Shown here: positions 26,031 through 34,406 of the stretch, piece after piece
Numbering within the stretch: position 1 is the first letter of the stretch
How the letters are laid out: the number at the start of each line of letters is the position of its first letter
DNA from: SZUA-442 sp051011415
GTDB lineage: Bacteria; Actinomycetota; Acidimicrobiia; Spongiisociales; UBA5794
Reading direction: 5' to 3'
NCBI GenBank assembly: GCA_051011415.1
Contig: JBPCTY010000147.1
Coordinates: forward strand, 10,372 to 74,371
DNA: 64,000 nucleotides
Position numbers and translations under genes: made by a program
The notes under the pieces: model-generated
Seen by the model: only the letters and a program-made list of their open reading frames with translations
Told to the model about the DNA's origin: nothing
Databases searched by the model: none

Positions 26031-26942
26031 ATGATCACCTTTGATGAGCGCGTCGCGATCGTTACCGGCGCAGGACATGGCCTTGGCAGGTCACACGCAC
26101 TCGCCTTGGCCGAGCGTGGGGCACGAGTCGTCGTCAACGACCTTGGAGGGGCTCGCGACGGCACAGGATCTTCGTTGTCGGCCGCAGAGGCGGTAGTAGC
26201 CGAGATCGAGGCTGCAGGCGGTGAGGCCATTGCTGATGGTGCAGACGTTACCGACGAAGCGGCTGTTGGCCGTATGGTGTCCAAGGCCGTCGACCGGTGG
26301 GGTCGGATCGACATCCTGGTGAACAATGCTGGCATATTGAGGGACAAGTCGTTTGCCAATATGAGCCAGGGAGACTTCGACACCGTCGTCGGCGTACACC
26401 TCACCGGCACCGCAATCTGCACCCATTCCGTATGGGGCGTGATGCGGGATCAGGGCTTCGGTCGGATCGTCGTAACAACATCGTCATCAGGTCTCTACGG
26501 CAACTTTGGCCAGTCGAACTACGGTGCGGCCAAGCTCGGCGTGGTGGGGCTCATGAACACGCTTCGCCTTGAAGGTGCGAAATACGACATTCGAGTCAAT
26601 GCACTGGCTCCCGTTGCGCACACCCGGATGACGGACGAGCTGTTTCCCGAGCAGGCGAAGGCATTGATGCAACCCGAAGAAGTGACGCCTGCCGTGCTGT
26701 TTCTTGTGAGCGATGACGCACCCAATGGTGTGATCGTGGCAGCCGGGGCAGGCGGGTTCGCAGCCGCCAAGATTTTTGAAACCGAGGGCATATGGCTTCC
26801 CCCAGAGGAAAGAACGCCCGAGCGGATCGCTGAGCGGTTCGACGAGATCCTTTCCGAGGATGGACAGCAGGAATTCTCCTCGGGCTCCGAACAGAGCATG
26901 AAGTTTCTTGGCAAGGCAACAGCATCTGGCGACGGAGGATGA
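26031..26942 (+). CDS. SDR, (3R)-hydroxyacyl-CoA dehydrogenase-like
   Basis: Protein of 303 residues. VTGAGHGLGRSHALALAERG and VVVNDLGGARDG are typical of the dehydrogenase part of peroxisomal-type multifunctional enzyme 2, as is NNAGILRDKSFANMS; the catalytic Tyr-x3-Lys is in NYGAAKLGVVGLMN. It probably oxidises 3-hydroxyacyl-CoA in beta-oxidation. The chosen ATG 26031 precedes the conserved FDERVAIVTGAG; the upstream open frame is not conserved-looking. A thiolase follows at 10 bases. Confidence 0.85.
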   Translation: MITFDERVAIVTGAGHGLGRSHALALAERGARVVVNDLGGARDGTGSSLSAAEAVVAEIEAAGGEAIADGADVTDEAAVGRMVSKAVDRWGRIDILVNNAGILRDKSFANMSQGDFDTVVGVHLTGTAICTHSVWGVMRDQGFGRIVVTTSSSGLYGNFGQSNYGAAKLGVVGLMNTLRLEGAKYDIRVNALAPVAHTRMTDELFPEQAKALMQPEEVTPAVLFLVSDDAPNGVIVAAGAGGFAAAKIFETEGIWLPPEERTPERIAERFDEILSEDGQQEFSSGSEQSMKFLGKATASGDGG

Positions 26943-26952
26943 GGAGCACAAC

Positions 26953-28131
26953 ATGAGAGAAGCAGTCATCGTGTCCGGCGCACGAACACCCATCGGAAAG
27001 GCATATCGGGGCGCCTTCAACAATCTCGAAGCACCATCGCTTGGTGCCGTCCCGATCGCTGCGGCGGTCGAACGTGCGGGCGTCGGCGGCGACGAAGTCG
27101 ACGATGTCATCATGGGGTGCGCGATGCCGCAGGGAACGCAGTTCCCAAACATCGGTCGACTTTCCTCGCTTGCTGCCGGACTCCCGACTTCGGTGAGCGG
27201 GATGACAATCGATCGACAGTGTTCTTCAGGGATGATGGCGATAGCGACCGCTGCCAAGCAGGTGATGTACGACGGGATGGACGTCGTCGTTGCCGGCGGA
27301 GTCGAGTCGATCTCACTCGCGCAGAACGAGCACACCAACACATGGCGGATGGTCGATCCTGCGCTTGTCGAGCATCAACCTGCCGCGTACATGCCGATGC
27401 TTCAGACCGCCGAGGTGGTCGCCGAGCGGTTTGGCATCTCACGAGAAGCCCAGGACGAGTACGGCTACCAGAGCCAAATACGGACGGCTGCTGCTCAGGA
27501 GGCGGGTGCGTTCGATGCCGAGATCGTGCCAGTGACGGCTTCGAAGGCCGTTACAGACCGTGAGACAGGCGAGACGTCGTTCGAGACCGTGACTCTTACC
27601 GCAGACGAAGGCAACAGGCCAGGAACCACGCTTGAAGGTCTTTCGCAGTTACCGGCAGTAACGGGTGGGTCGATCTCTGCTGGCAACGCCAGTCAACTGT
27701 CAGACGGCGCAGCTGCCACGGTCGTGATGGCTTCAGATGAGGCAGAGGCACGCGGCGTCGAACCGCTCGGCTACTACCGAGGCATGGCCGTTGCGGGCGT
27801 GGACCCAGACGTCATGGGCATCGGTCCGGTGTTTGCTGTGCCGAAGCTGCTCGCTCACGCCGGTCTCGACATGGATGACATCGGTCTGTGGGAACTGAAT
27901 GAGGCGTTCGCCGTGCAGGTGATCTACAGCCGCGACACGCTTGGCATACCCAATGAGATCCTCAACGTGAACGGTGGATCGATCTCGATCGGACACCCCT
28001 ACGGCATGACAGGAGCACGCATGGTGCTGCATTCCCTTATCGAGGGGAAGCGGCGTGGAGCGAGGTATGTCATCAACACGATGTGTGTCGGCGGCGGGAT
28101 GGGTGCGGCCGGTTTGTTCGAGGTCGCGTGA
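26953..28131 (+). CDS. Thiolase (acetyl-CoA acyltransferase)
   Basis: Protein of 392 residues. It cleaves 3-ketoacyl-CoA with CoA, or runs in reverse. VSGARTPIGK start, IDRQCSSGMMAIA with the nucleophilic Cys, NGGSISIGHPYGMTGAR (His) and MCVGGGMGAAGLFE (second Cys) are the family signatures. ATG 26953 follows GAGGAG. Its stop overlaps the next start by one base (TGATG). Confidence 0.95.
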   Translation: MREAVIVSGARTPIGKAYRGAFNNLEAPSLGAVPIAAAVERAGVGGDEVDDVIMGCAMPQGTQFPNIGRLSSLAAGLPTSVSGMTIDRQCSSGMMAIATAAKQVMYDGMDVVVAGGVESISLAQNEHTNTWRMVDPALVEHQPAAYMPMLQTAEVVAERFGISREAQDEYGYQSQIRTAAAQEAGAFDAEIVPVTASKAVTDRETGETSFETVTLTADEGNRPGTTLEGLSQLPAVTGGSISAGNASQLSDGAAATVVMASDEAEARGVEPLGYYRGMAVAGVDPDVMGIGPVFAVPKLLAHAGLDMDDIGLWELNEAFAVQVIYSRDTLGIPNEILNVNGGSISIGHPYGMTGARMVLHSLIEGKRRGARYVINTMCVGGGMGAAGLFEVA

Positions 28132-29108
28132 TGAAAGCTCTGGTATGCAGTGCAATCGGGGATTTCGATGCAATCGCTCCGGGTGATCTGCCATCCCCCT
28201 CGGCGGGAACAGGCCAACTCGTCCTCGACGTGCACGCCGGCGCAGTCAATTTCGCTGACCTGCTCGTGCTCCAAGACCTCTATCAGTTCAAGTCCACTCC
28301 GCCATTCGCGCCCGGGATGGAAGGCGTGGGAACCGTGGCCTCGATCGGTGAGGGTGTGGAAGGCTTTGAAGTCGGGGATCGGGTTGCTGCAGTTGGATAC
28401 TCCGGTGCATTCGCTGAGCAGTGGGCAATCGAGGCCACAAACGCCGTTCCGATTCCAGCCGATGTGAGTTTCATCGAAGCGGCAACGATGACGATTGCCT
28501 ACGGAACCTCGTACCACGCACTCAAACAGCGAGCGAATCTTCAGCCGGGCGAGTCTGTGCTTGTGCTCGGGGCAGCAGGCGGCGTGGGTGTCGCTGCGAT
28601 CCAGATCGCAAAGGCCATGGGAGCCACGGTGATCGCCGCAGCATCCAGCGATGAAAAGACTGAACTCTGCAGCCGAGTCGGGGCAGACCATGTGATCAAC
28701 TACACGACGGATGATCTACGGTCCGCCATCAAGACCACCACCGACAACCGCGGCGTCGATGTCGTCTACGACCCGGTTGGTGGGTCCCTCTCGGAGGCCG
28801 CCTTTCGATCGCTGAGATGGCGCGGGCGTCACCTGGTGATCGGATTTGCCGCTGGAGACATTCCGTCGCTGCCGATGAATCTTCCGCTGCTCAAGGGCGC
28901 AAGCCTTGTGGGTGTGTTCTGGGGGGCATTCACTGCACAGGAACCGGAGGTCAACCGACAGAATGCTGCTGAGCTATTCGAGCTGTTGGCCGACGGTTGG
29001 ATTGCCCCTGTCGTTGACGAAACGCATTCACTTGAGAATGCGAGAGAGGCACTGCGGACGGTCGCCGACCGAAGGGCGCTCGGCCGTGTCGTCGTGACTG
29101 TTCGTTAG
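28131..29108 (+). CDS. Zinc-less quinone oxidoreductase (MDR family)
   Basis: Protein of 325 residues. It lacks the zinc-binding cysteines and has the NADPH motif VLGAAGGVGVAAIQIAK, with GVDVVYDPVGGSLSEAAFRS and a C-terminal ALGRVVVTV, as in QorA-like enzymes. It reduces quinones or enoyl compounds with NADPH. It is coupled to the thiolase, so a part in the same acyl pathway is likely. Confidence 0.88.
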   Translation: MKALVCSAIGDFDAIAPGDLPSPSAGTGQLVLDVHAGAVNFADLLVLQDLYQFKSTPPFAPGMEGVGTVASIGEGVEGFEVGDRVAAVGYSGAFAEQWAIEATNAVPIPADVSFIEAATMTIAYGTSYHALKQRANLQPGESVLVLGAAGGVGVAAIQIAKAMGATVIAAASSDEKTELCSRVGADHVINYTTDDLRSAIKTTTDNRGVDVVYDPVGGSLSEAAFRSLRWRGRHLVIGFAAGDIPSLPMNLPLLKGASLVGVFWGAFTAQEPEVNRQNAAELFELLADGWIAPVVDETHSLENAREALRTVADRRALGRVVVTVR

Positions 29109-29111
29109 CGG

Positions 29112-29897
29112 TCAGGTTCCCGGCACCATCTTTGATTGCAGGCCCTGCATCCCGCCGATCCATCGGTCGTAGTCCGTTGCCTTGTGGCGGAAGTAGTCGC
29201 CGACTTCTGGATGCGGGAGCACAAGGAATCGTTCCTCGTGCATAGCCTCAACCACCGCATCCGCGACGTCGTCAGGCCGAATCGCGAGGTCCGTTACCCA
29301 ATCGCGCATCGTGTCCGAGCTGGCCCCGAAGACGTCGAGCATTGGCGTGTCAACAAACTGCGGACACAAGCACGAGACGGCCAATCCTCTCCGCCCGTAT
29401 GTCACGGCCAGCCATTCTGAGAATGCGACAGCGGCATGCTTCGTCACGGCGTACGGTGCGGCGCCGATGTTGGTGAGGAGTCCTGCCGCTGAAGCGGTTG
29501 TAATGATGTATCCGCCGCCACGGGCGATCATCCCAGGGACGAGCTCTCGCGCTGCAAATACGTGTGCCATCACGTTGACGTCCCAGGCGGTTGTCCACTC
29601 CGAATCGGGAGCATCGAAAGAACCATCGATGGCGACTCCTGCGTTGAGGCAGGCGACGTCGATCGGTGCGATCGTTGCCTCAATTCTCTTGAACACCTCG
29701 TGTGTCGCGTCGGGGTCAGCAACGTCAAGCACTGCCGATGTCCCGCCGATGTCGGCTGCAACGGCTTGTGCCCGATCAGCGTCTCTGTCGATGACGACGA
29801 TGTGTGACGCCCCATCTTCGGCGAATCGTCGAGCGATCGCTTCACCGATTCCGCTTGCCCCGCCCGTAACTACTGCTGTCTTTCCGTTGATGAGCAT
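29112..29897 (-). CDS. Short-chain dehydrogenase/reductase
   Basis: Protein of 261 residues with VTGGASGIGEAIARRF, DRDADRAQAV, NAGVAIDGSFD and the catalytic YAVTKHAAVAFSEWL. Substrate not readable. It lies opposite the surrounding catabolic genes and starts divergently from the MaoC gene, with AAGGAGGG before ATG 29897. The possible operator at 29937-29952 lies between them. Confidence 0.85.
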   Translation of the reverse strand: MLINGKTAVVTGGASGIGEAIARRFAEDGASHIVVIDRDADRAQAVAADIGGTSAVLDVADPDATHEVFKRIEATIAPIDVACLNAGVAIDGSFDAPDSEWTTAWDVNVMAHVFAARELVPGMIARGGGYIITTASAAGLLTNIGAAPYAVTKHAAVAFSEWLAVTYGRRGLAVSCLCPQFVDTPMLDVFGASSDTMRDWVTDLAIRPDDVADAVVEAMHEERFLVLPHPEVGDYFRHKATDYDRWIGGMQGLQSKMVPGT

Positions 29898-29936
29898 CCG
29901 CCCTCCTTGCCAGTCATGTTGCCATCACTCTGAGAT

Positions 29937-29952
29937 GTAAACTGCCGTTCAC
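29937..29952. promoter_or_regulatory. Inverted repeat overlapping a -10 hexamer: candidate TetR operator
   Basis: GTAAACTGCCGTTCAC is an inverted repeat (GTAAAC / GTTCAC, one mismatch, 4-base spacer) in the divergent SDR-MaoC region. It contains TAAACT (29938-29943), a TANNNT hexamer 32 bases before the MaoC ATG. A repressor bound here would block that promoter. A TetR gene lies at 32783, three genes downstream, and is the obvious candidate. Confidence 0.5.
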
Positions 29953-29975
29953 TTTTCGAGACCGACCGGAGCAGC

Positions 29976-30434
29976 ATGCAAACCGTGCCCCGAGATGAGA
30001 TGCACGAATGGACAGGAAAGCAGACGGGTATCTCCGACTGGTTCACGATTGACCAGGAACGTATCGATGCGTTTGCGGATGTCACCGAGGATCATCAGTG
30101 GATCCATGTGGACCAATCGGCGGCTGCAGATGGCCCTTTTGGGACGACGGTCGCTCACGGATTCCTGACGCTATCGCTTCTCAGCAACCTCGCATCCGAT
30201 GCGATGGTCGTGCCAGCGGGTGCCGTCATGTATCTGAACTACGGATCGGACAAAGTCCGGTTCCTCAGCCCGGTCCCATCCGGTGCGCGAATACGAGCCG
30301 TTGGCGTGCTCAAAGCTGTGACCGAGAAGTCGCCAGAGCGCACGCTTGTCACCACCACGGTCACGGTTGAGATTGAAGGCCACGAGACCCCGGCCCTTGT
30401 TGCAGACCTGCTCACGTTGGCAATCGTTGAGTAA
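29976..30434 (+). CDS. MaoC-type (hot-dog) enoyl-CoA hydratase
   Basis: Protein of 152 residues. FADVTEDHQWIHVDQ supplies the catalytic Asp and His and GTTVAHGFLTLSLLS the second hydratase motif. It hydrates enoyl-CoA to (3R)-hydroxyacyl-CoA, which fits the (3R)-hydroxyacyl-CoA dehydrogenase-like SDR at 26031. CGGAGC precedes ATG 29976. Confidence 0.9.
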   Translation: MQTVPRDEMHEWTGKQTGISDWFTIDQERIDAFADVTEDHQWIHVDQSAAADGPFGTTVAHGFLTLSLLSNLASDAMVVPAGAVMYLNYGSDKVRFLSPVPSGARIRAVGVLKAVTEKSPERTLVTTTVTVEIEGHETPALVADLLTLAIVE

Positions 30435-30476
30435 CCGAATCCGAACCGACCAAGTACAACTGACGAAAGGAATGTC

Positions 30477-31682
30477 GTGACAACCCAGCACCCTGACACC
30501 GTTCGCGTGGCGACGGCAATTGATCGGCTGCTTGCAGAACACCCGCCCGATTCGACCGATGCCAAGGAGTTCTGGGGAGCACAGTTTGATGCGGGATTGG
30601 CGTTCGTCGACTTTGCAGAGGGAAACGGCGGACTCGGAGTCTCTCCGCGGTATCGCGAAACCGTTGCGCGGCGGCTAGGAGAGGCCGGCGCACCCATGTG
30701 GAACCGCACAGCCAACATCATCGGAATCGGCATGGGCTCCGGAGTGCTTGCTGCCCACGGAACCGAAGAGCAGAAGGCGCGATGGCTTCGCCCAATGTTC
30801 ACGATGGAGGAGATTTGGTGCCAGTTGTTCTCCGAACCCGGTGCAGGATCCGACGTCGCAGGGCTCTCTACGAGAGCCGTCCGTGATGGCGACGAATGGA
30901 TCATCAATGGCCAGAAGGTGTGGACCACGCTTGCACATCTCTCGAAGTGGGGAATGCTCGTCACCCGCACAGACCCTGACCAGCCCAAGCATCGGGGTCT
31001 GACCTACTTCATTGTTGACATGGAAGCCGAGGGAGTCGATATCCGGCCGTTGTATCAGATCACGGGTGAGGCCGAATTCAACGAAGTCTTCTTTGACGAC
31101 GCACGGATCCCCGATGGCCTCCGGATCGATGATGTCGGAGCTGGCTGGCGGGTGGCCATGACGACGCTGATGAACGAGCGGGTCGCAATCGGTGGAAGCA
31201 CGGTTCCGCGGAATCATGGAGCCATTGGCGTAGCTATGAAGACATGGAACGATCAAGGATCTGGCGATCCAGGAACACGACGCGAACTCGTACGGCTCTG
31301 GGGTGAGGTTGAGGCGATGAGGCTCACTGCTCTGCGTGCAACCGAGAACATGAAGGCTGGGACACCGGGTCCGGAAGGGTCGACGGGCAAACTTGCCTGG
31401 GCGGATCTCAACAAGGAGATCACCGCCTTTTCTGTCGGTCTCATGGGCATGGATGGTGCGACCCTCCCTGAGGGCTACTCGCTCGAACCGACGACCTACG
31501 GCACCAGGGAGGTTGAACGGGAGATGAGTCCACAACGAGCGTTTCTCCGTGCACGGGCGAACTCGATTGAAGGGGGCACGTCAGAGATCATGCGGAACAT
31601 TCTTGGCGAGAGAGTCCTCGGACTGCCGGGCGAACCGCGGGTTGACAAGGACCTGCCTTGGAAGGAGGTGCCCCGTGGCTGA
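30477..31682 (+). CDS. Acyl-CoA dehydrogenase
   Basis: Protein of 401 residues from GTG 30477 with GAAAGGA before it. CQLFSEPGAGSDVAGL and WIINGQKVWTT are the FAD/substrate motifs, and GGTSEIMRNILGERVLGLP is the C-terminal signature. It oxidises an acyl-CoA to 2-enoyl-CoA, passing electrons to ETF. The adjacent smaller homologue suggests an alpha/beta heteromeric enzyme, as known for actinobacterial FadE pairs acting on sterol side chains. Confidence 0.93.
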   Translation: MTTQHPDTVRVATAIDRLLAEHPPDSTDAKEFWGAQFDAGLAFVDFAEGNGGLGVSPRYRETVARRLGEAGAPMWNRTANIIGIGMGSGVLAAHGTEEQKARWLRPMFTMEEIWCQLFSEPGAGSDVAGLSTRAVRDGDEWIINGQKVWTTLAHLSKWGMLVTRTDPDQPKHRGLTYFIVDMEAEGVDIRPLYQITGEAEFNEVFFDDARIPDGLRIDDVGAGWRVAMTTLMNERVAIGGSTVPRNHGAIGVAMKTWNDQGSGDPGTRRELVRLWGEVEAMRLTALRATENMKAGTPGPEGSTGKLAWADLNKEITAFSVGLMGMDGATLPEGYSLEPTTYGTREVEREMSPQRAFLRARANSIEGGTSEIMRNILGERVLGLPGEPRVDKDLPWKEVPRG

Positions 31683-32790
31683 ACCGCTCACCTTCTTGCG
31701 CTCGGATGAGCAACAAATGCTCGGCACGGCATTGCGTGACATGCTCGAGGCGACTGTCGACATGGACCGCACAAGAGAACTGTCGCTCACTGGCGATGCG
31801 TTCGACAGGCCCGTGTGGGCAGGTCTGAGGGACATGGGTCTCGTAGGTCTGACGGTCGACGATTCGTTCGGTGGAGCGGGATCGTCAATCTCCGATCTTG
31901 CCGTCGCTTTTGAGGAGCTCGGCAGAGTTGTCGCTGCAGTGCCGTTGCTATCGACCGTGATGGCCATGACCCTCATTGAGCAGCTCGGTTCGGAAGCGCA
32001 GAAGTCTGCGTTGCTTCCCGCGCTTGTGAGTGGCGAACGCATCGGCACCGTAGGGATCTACGAGGCTGCCCACGGCTCTTCCGGGGCCGGGATGCAGACC
32101 GTTGCCGAGCAGACTCCGACGGGATGGCGCCTCGTCGGACAGAAGCGGTGGGTGACCGATCTTCCCAATGCCGATGTCGTGCTTGTTGTCGCATCGGTCG
32201 ACGATGGGTTGGGTGTGTTCGTCGTCGACACCGATGATGATGGATGCGATCGCACCCTGCTGTCGGCACTCGACCCAACTCGACCGCTGGGCGTGTGCAC
32301 GCTCGCAGTCGATCTTGAAGAGGATGCGCGGCTCGGTGACGAGGCGGACGAGGCGGTGGCATCGGTCGTCGATCTTGCGGTGACTCTGATGGCTGCCGAG
32401 CAGGTGGGTGGTGCGCAACGGTGTCTCGAGTCAGCTGTCGATTACGCATCTACCCGATTCCAGTTCGGTCGAGCGATTGGATCGTTTCAAGCGGTCAAGC
32501 ACAAGTGTGCAGACATGCTGGTTGCGGTCGAACATGCTCGGTCGGTGGCATCGCACGCATCGGCGACCTTTGCGACAGATGAGTCCAACGTGGCGGTCCC
32601 GCTCGCAAAGAGTGTGTGCACGGACGCCTATCTCCTCGCAGCGTCGGAGAACATTCAGATTCATGGTGGTATCGGATTCACCTGGGAACACGACGCTCAC
32701 CTGTACTTCAAGAGGGCGAAGGCCGATGCGTTGCTGTTTGGCGGTGTCGATCACTACAGAGATCGCCTTGGAGCTGCGATCGGTGTCTGA
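31675..32790 (+). CDS. Acyl-CoA dehydrogenase, partner subunit
   Basis: Protein of 371 residues from GTG 31675, overlapping the previous stop by 8 bases. LRDMGLVGLTVDDSFGGAGSS opens the N-terminal domain, GWRLVGQKRWVTD the middle, and IQIHGGIGFTWEHDAHLYFK the C-terminal part. It lacks an obvious SEPxxGSD string (EAAHGSSGAGMQT instead), so it may be a non-catalytic or partly catalytic partner. It overlaps the TetR gene by 8 bases. Confidence 0.9.
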   Translation: MAEPLTFLRSDEQQMLGTALRDMLEATVDMDRTRELSLTGDAFDRPVWAGLRDMGLVGLTVDDSFGGAGSSISDLAVAFEELGRVVAAVPLLSTVMAMTLIEQLGSEAQKSALLPALVSGERIGTVGIYEAAHGSSGAGMQTVAEQTPTGWRLVGQKRWVTDLPNADVVLVVASVDDGLGVFVVDTDDDGCDRTLLSALDPTRPLGVCTLAVDLEEDARLGDEADEAVASVVDLAVTLMAAEQVGGAQRCLESAVDYASTRFQFGRAIGSFQAVKHKCADMLVAVEHARSVASHASATFATDESNVAVPLAKSVCTDAYLLAASENIQIHGGIGFTWEHDAHLYFKRAKADALLFGGVDHYRDRLGAAIGV

Positions 32791-33385
32791 CCAAGCGCTC
32801 TCTGAACAACGATCGACCACAGAAAAGGGCTTGGCCCGCCGCGAGGCAATACTCGAGGCAGCGACAACCTTGTTCTATCAGCACGGATATCACGCCACCG
32901 GGATCGATGACATCGGTAGGCGGGCCGGAATCACGGGACCCGGCATCTATCGTCACTTTGACGGCAAGGATGCGATTTTGGTCACGATCTTCGACCGTTT
33001 GTGGCGTCGCCTGGAATCAACGATCGCCGAATCCCAAGCGCTGGAACCGCGGGCGGGGCTCGATCTCCTCATCTCGAACCACGTCAACCTGGTTGTTGAT
33101 CGTCGTGCCGAGGTGGTTCTGCTTCTGAATGACCTGCGGAGTCTTCCAGCTGACTATCTGGCCCTCGCTCAAGAAAACGACGCTGTTTACCAACGCGCAT
33201 GGGCAGGTCACATCGGAGCGATCCATACCGCTTTGACATCGGATGAAGCATCCGTCGGGGCCCGCTCCGCCATCTGGCTCATCACCGCATATGACCAGGG
33301 GGCTGGACCGCAGGATCTTGACCCGGTTCGTGCAAAGGGCCTGCTCACCACGATGGCGAACGCTGCGGTTGACAGTCTGGCGTGA
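32783..33385 (+). CDS. TetR-family transcriptional regulator
   Basis: Protein of 200 residues. The N-terminal helix-turn-helix is clear: REAILEAATTLFYQHGYHAT then DDIGRRAGITGPGIYRHFDGKDAIL. The C-terminal ligand domain is TetR-like; the family often senses acyl-CoA or sterol intermediates. It starts with GTG 32783 inside the acyl-CoA dehydrogenase end, so it is co-expressed with the genes it may control, perhaps through the repeat at 29937. Confidence 0.9.
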   Translation: MSDQALSEQRSTTEKGLARREAILEAATTLFYQHGYHATGIDDIGRRAGITGPGIYRHFDGKDAILVTIFDRLWRRLESTIAESQALEPRAGLDLLISNHVNLVVDRRAEVVLLLNDLRSLPADYLALAQENDAVYQRAWAGHIGAIHTALTSDEASVGARSAIWLITAYDQGAGPQDLDPVRAKGLLTTMANAAVDSLA

Positions 33386-33398
33386 CTGGGTGAAACAA

Positions 33399-33411
33399 GA
33401 CCCCTAGGGTC
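33399..33411 (+). promoter_or_regulatory. Inverted repeat spanning the -10 of the F420-oxidoreductase gene
   Basis: GACCCCTAGGGTC (5-bp arms, 3-base centre) contains TAGGGT (33405-33410), which lies 6 bases before ATG 33417. The promoter is therefore inside a palindrome, so binding here would block a leaderless transcript; a chance palindrome is possible. Confidence 0.4.
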
Positions 33412-33416
33412 GAATC

Positions 33417-34406
33417 ATGCAGTTTGGAACATTTATCCCGCAGGGCTGGCGCATTGACCTCGCCGGCATACCCGTTTCTTCCCAGTGGCAGACCATGGTC
33501 GATGCCGCGCAGCGAGCAGAGAGCGCTGGCTACGACTCCATCTGGGTGTACGACCACTTCCATACGGTCCCAGAGCCCACCCAGGAGCCGACCTTTGAGG
33601 CCTGGACGCTCATGGCGTCGCTCGCCACGGTGACCAATAGGGTGCGACTCGGCCAGATGTGCACATGCAATGGCTATCGACCCCCTTCGTATCTCGCAAA
33701 GGTGGCAGCGTCCATCGATGTGATCTCAGGCGGAAGAGTCGAAATGGGCATTGGGGGAGGCTGGTACGAGCACGAGTACAACGCATACGGCTATCCGTTT
33801 CCCAAGCCGTCGGTGCGTCTCGGTGAGCTCGATGAGGCCGTGCAGATCATGAAACTGATGTGGGAAGAGGACGAGGCGTCGTTCGAGGGGAAGCACTACA
33901 GCCTCGATGGAGCAATCTGCCAGCCAAAGCCACCACAGGGATCGATTCCGATGTGGATTGCTGGTGGGGGAGAGCAGCTGACGCTCAGAACCGCAGCCAA
34001 GTACGCCGACTACACGAATTTCGGTGGAACACTCGATTCGTTCATCCACAAGTCGGAAGTGCTTGCGCAGCACTGTGAGACGGTTGGAACTGATTTCTCA
34101 GGTATCACCAGATCCGTGAACTTCAACATGATCCTTGGATCATCTCAAGCCGACATTGATGCGCAGAAGGCGGTCCTCCTCGACCGATTCGCATCGGTCC
34201 CAGGCATCGACCCGCAGGACACCCTCAACCGTTGGTACGGGGGATCTGAGGCCGCTGTTGGCACACCCGACAAGATCGTCGAGCAGCTCGCGGCGTACCA
34301 ATCCGCAGGAATGGGCTATGCGATCATCTACTTCCCAGACGCTGCCTACACAGGTGATTCCGTCGAACGGTTTGCCGCAGAGGTCATGCCTGCGCTGGCT
34401 GGCTGA
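33417..34406 (+). CDS. F420-dependent LLM-class oxidoreductase
   Basis: Protein of 329 residues with a TIM-barrel luciferase-like fold: MQFGTFIPQGWR start, GYDSIWVYDHFHTVP, VRLGQMCTCNGYRPPSYLAK, SGGRVEMGIGGGWYEHEY and IPMWIAGGGEQLTLR. In actinobacteria such proteins usually use F420 rather than FMN. Substrate unknown. ATG 33417 is leaderless by position. Its TGA is followed directly by the convergent aceA stop. Confidence 0.87.
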   Translation: MQFGTFIPQGWRIDLAGIPVSSQWQTMVDAAQRAESAGYDSIWVYDHFHTVPEPTQEPTFEAWTLMASLATVTNRVRLGQMCTCNGYRPPSYLAKVAASIDVISGGRVEMGIGGGWYEHEYNAYGYPFPKPSVRLGELDEAVQIMKLMWEEDEASFEGKHYSLDGAICQPKPPQGSIPMWIAGGGEQLTLRTAAKYADYTNFGGTLDSFIHKSEVLAQHCETVGTDFSGITRSVNFNMILGSSQADIDAQKAVLLDRFASVPGIDPQDTLNRWYGGSEAAVGTPDKIVEQLAAYQSAGMGYAIIYFPDAAYTGDSVERFAAEVMPALAG

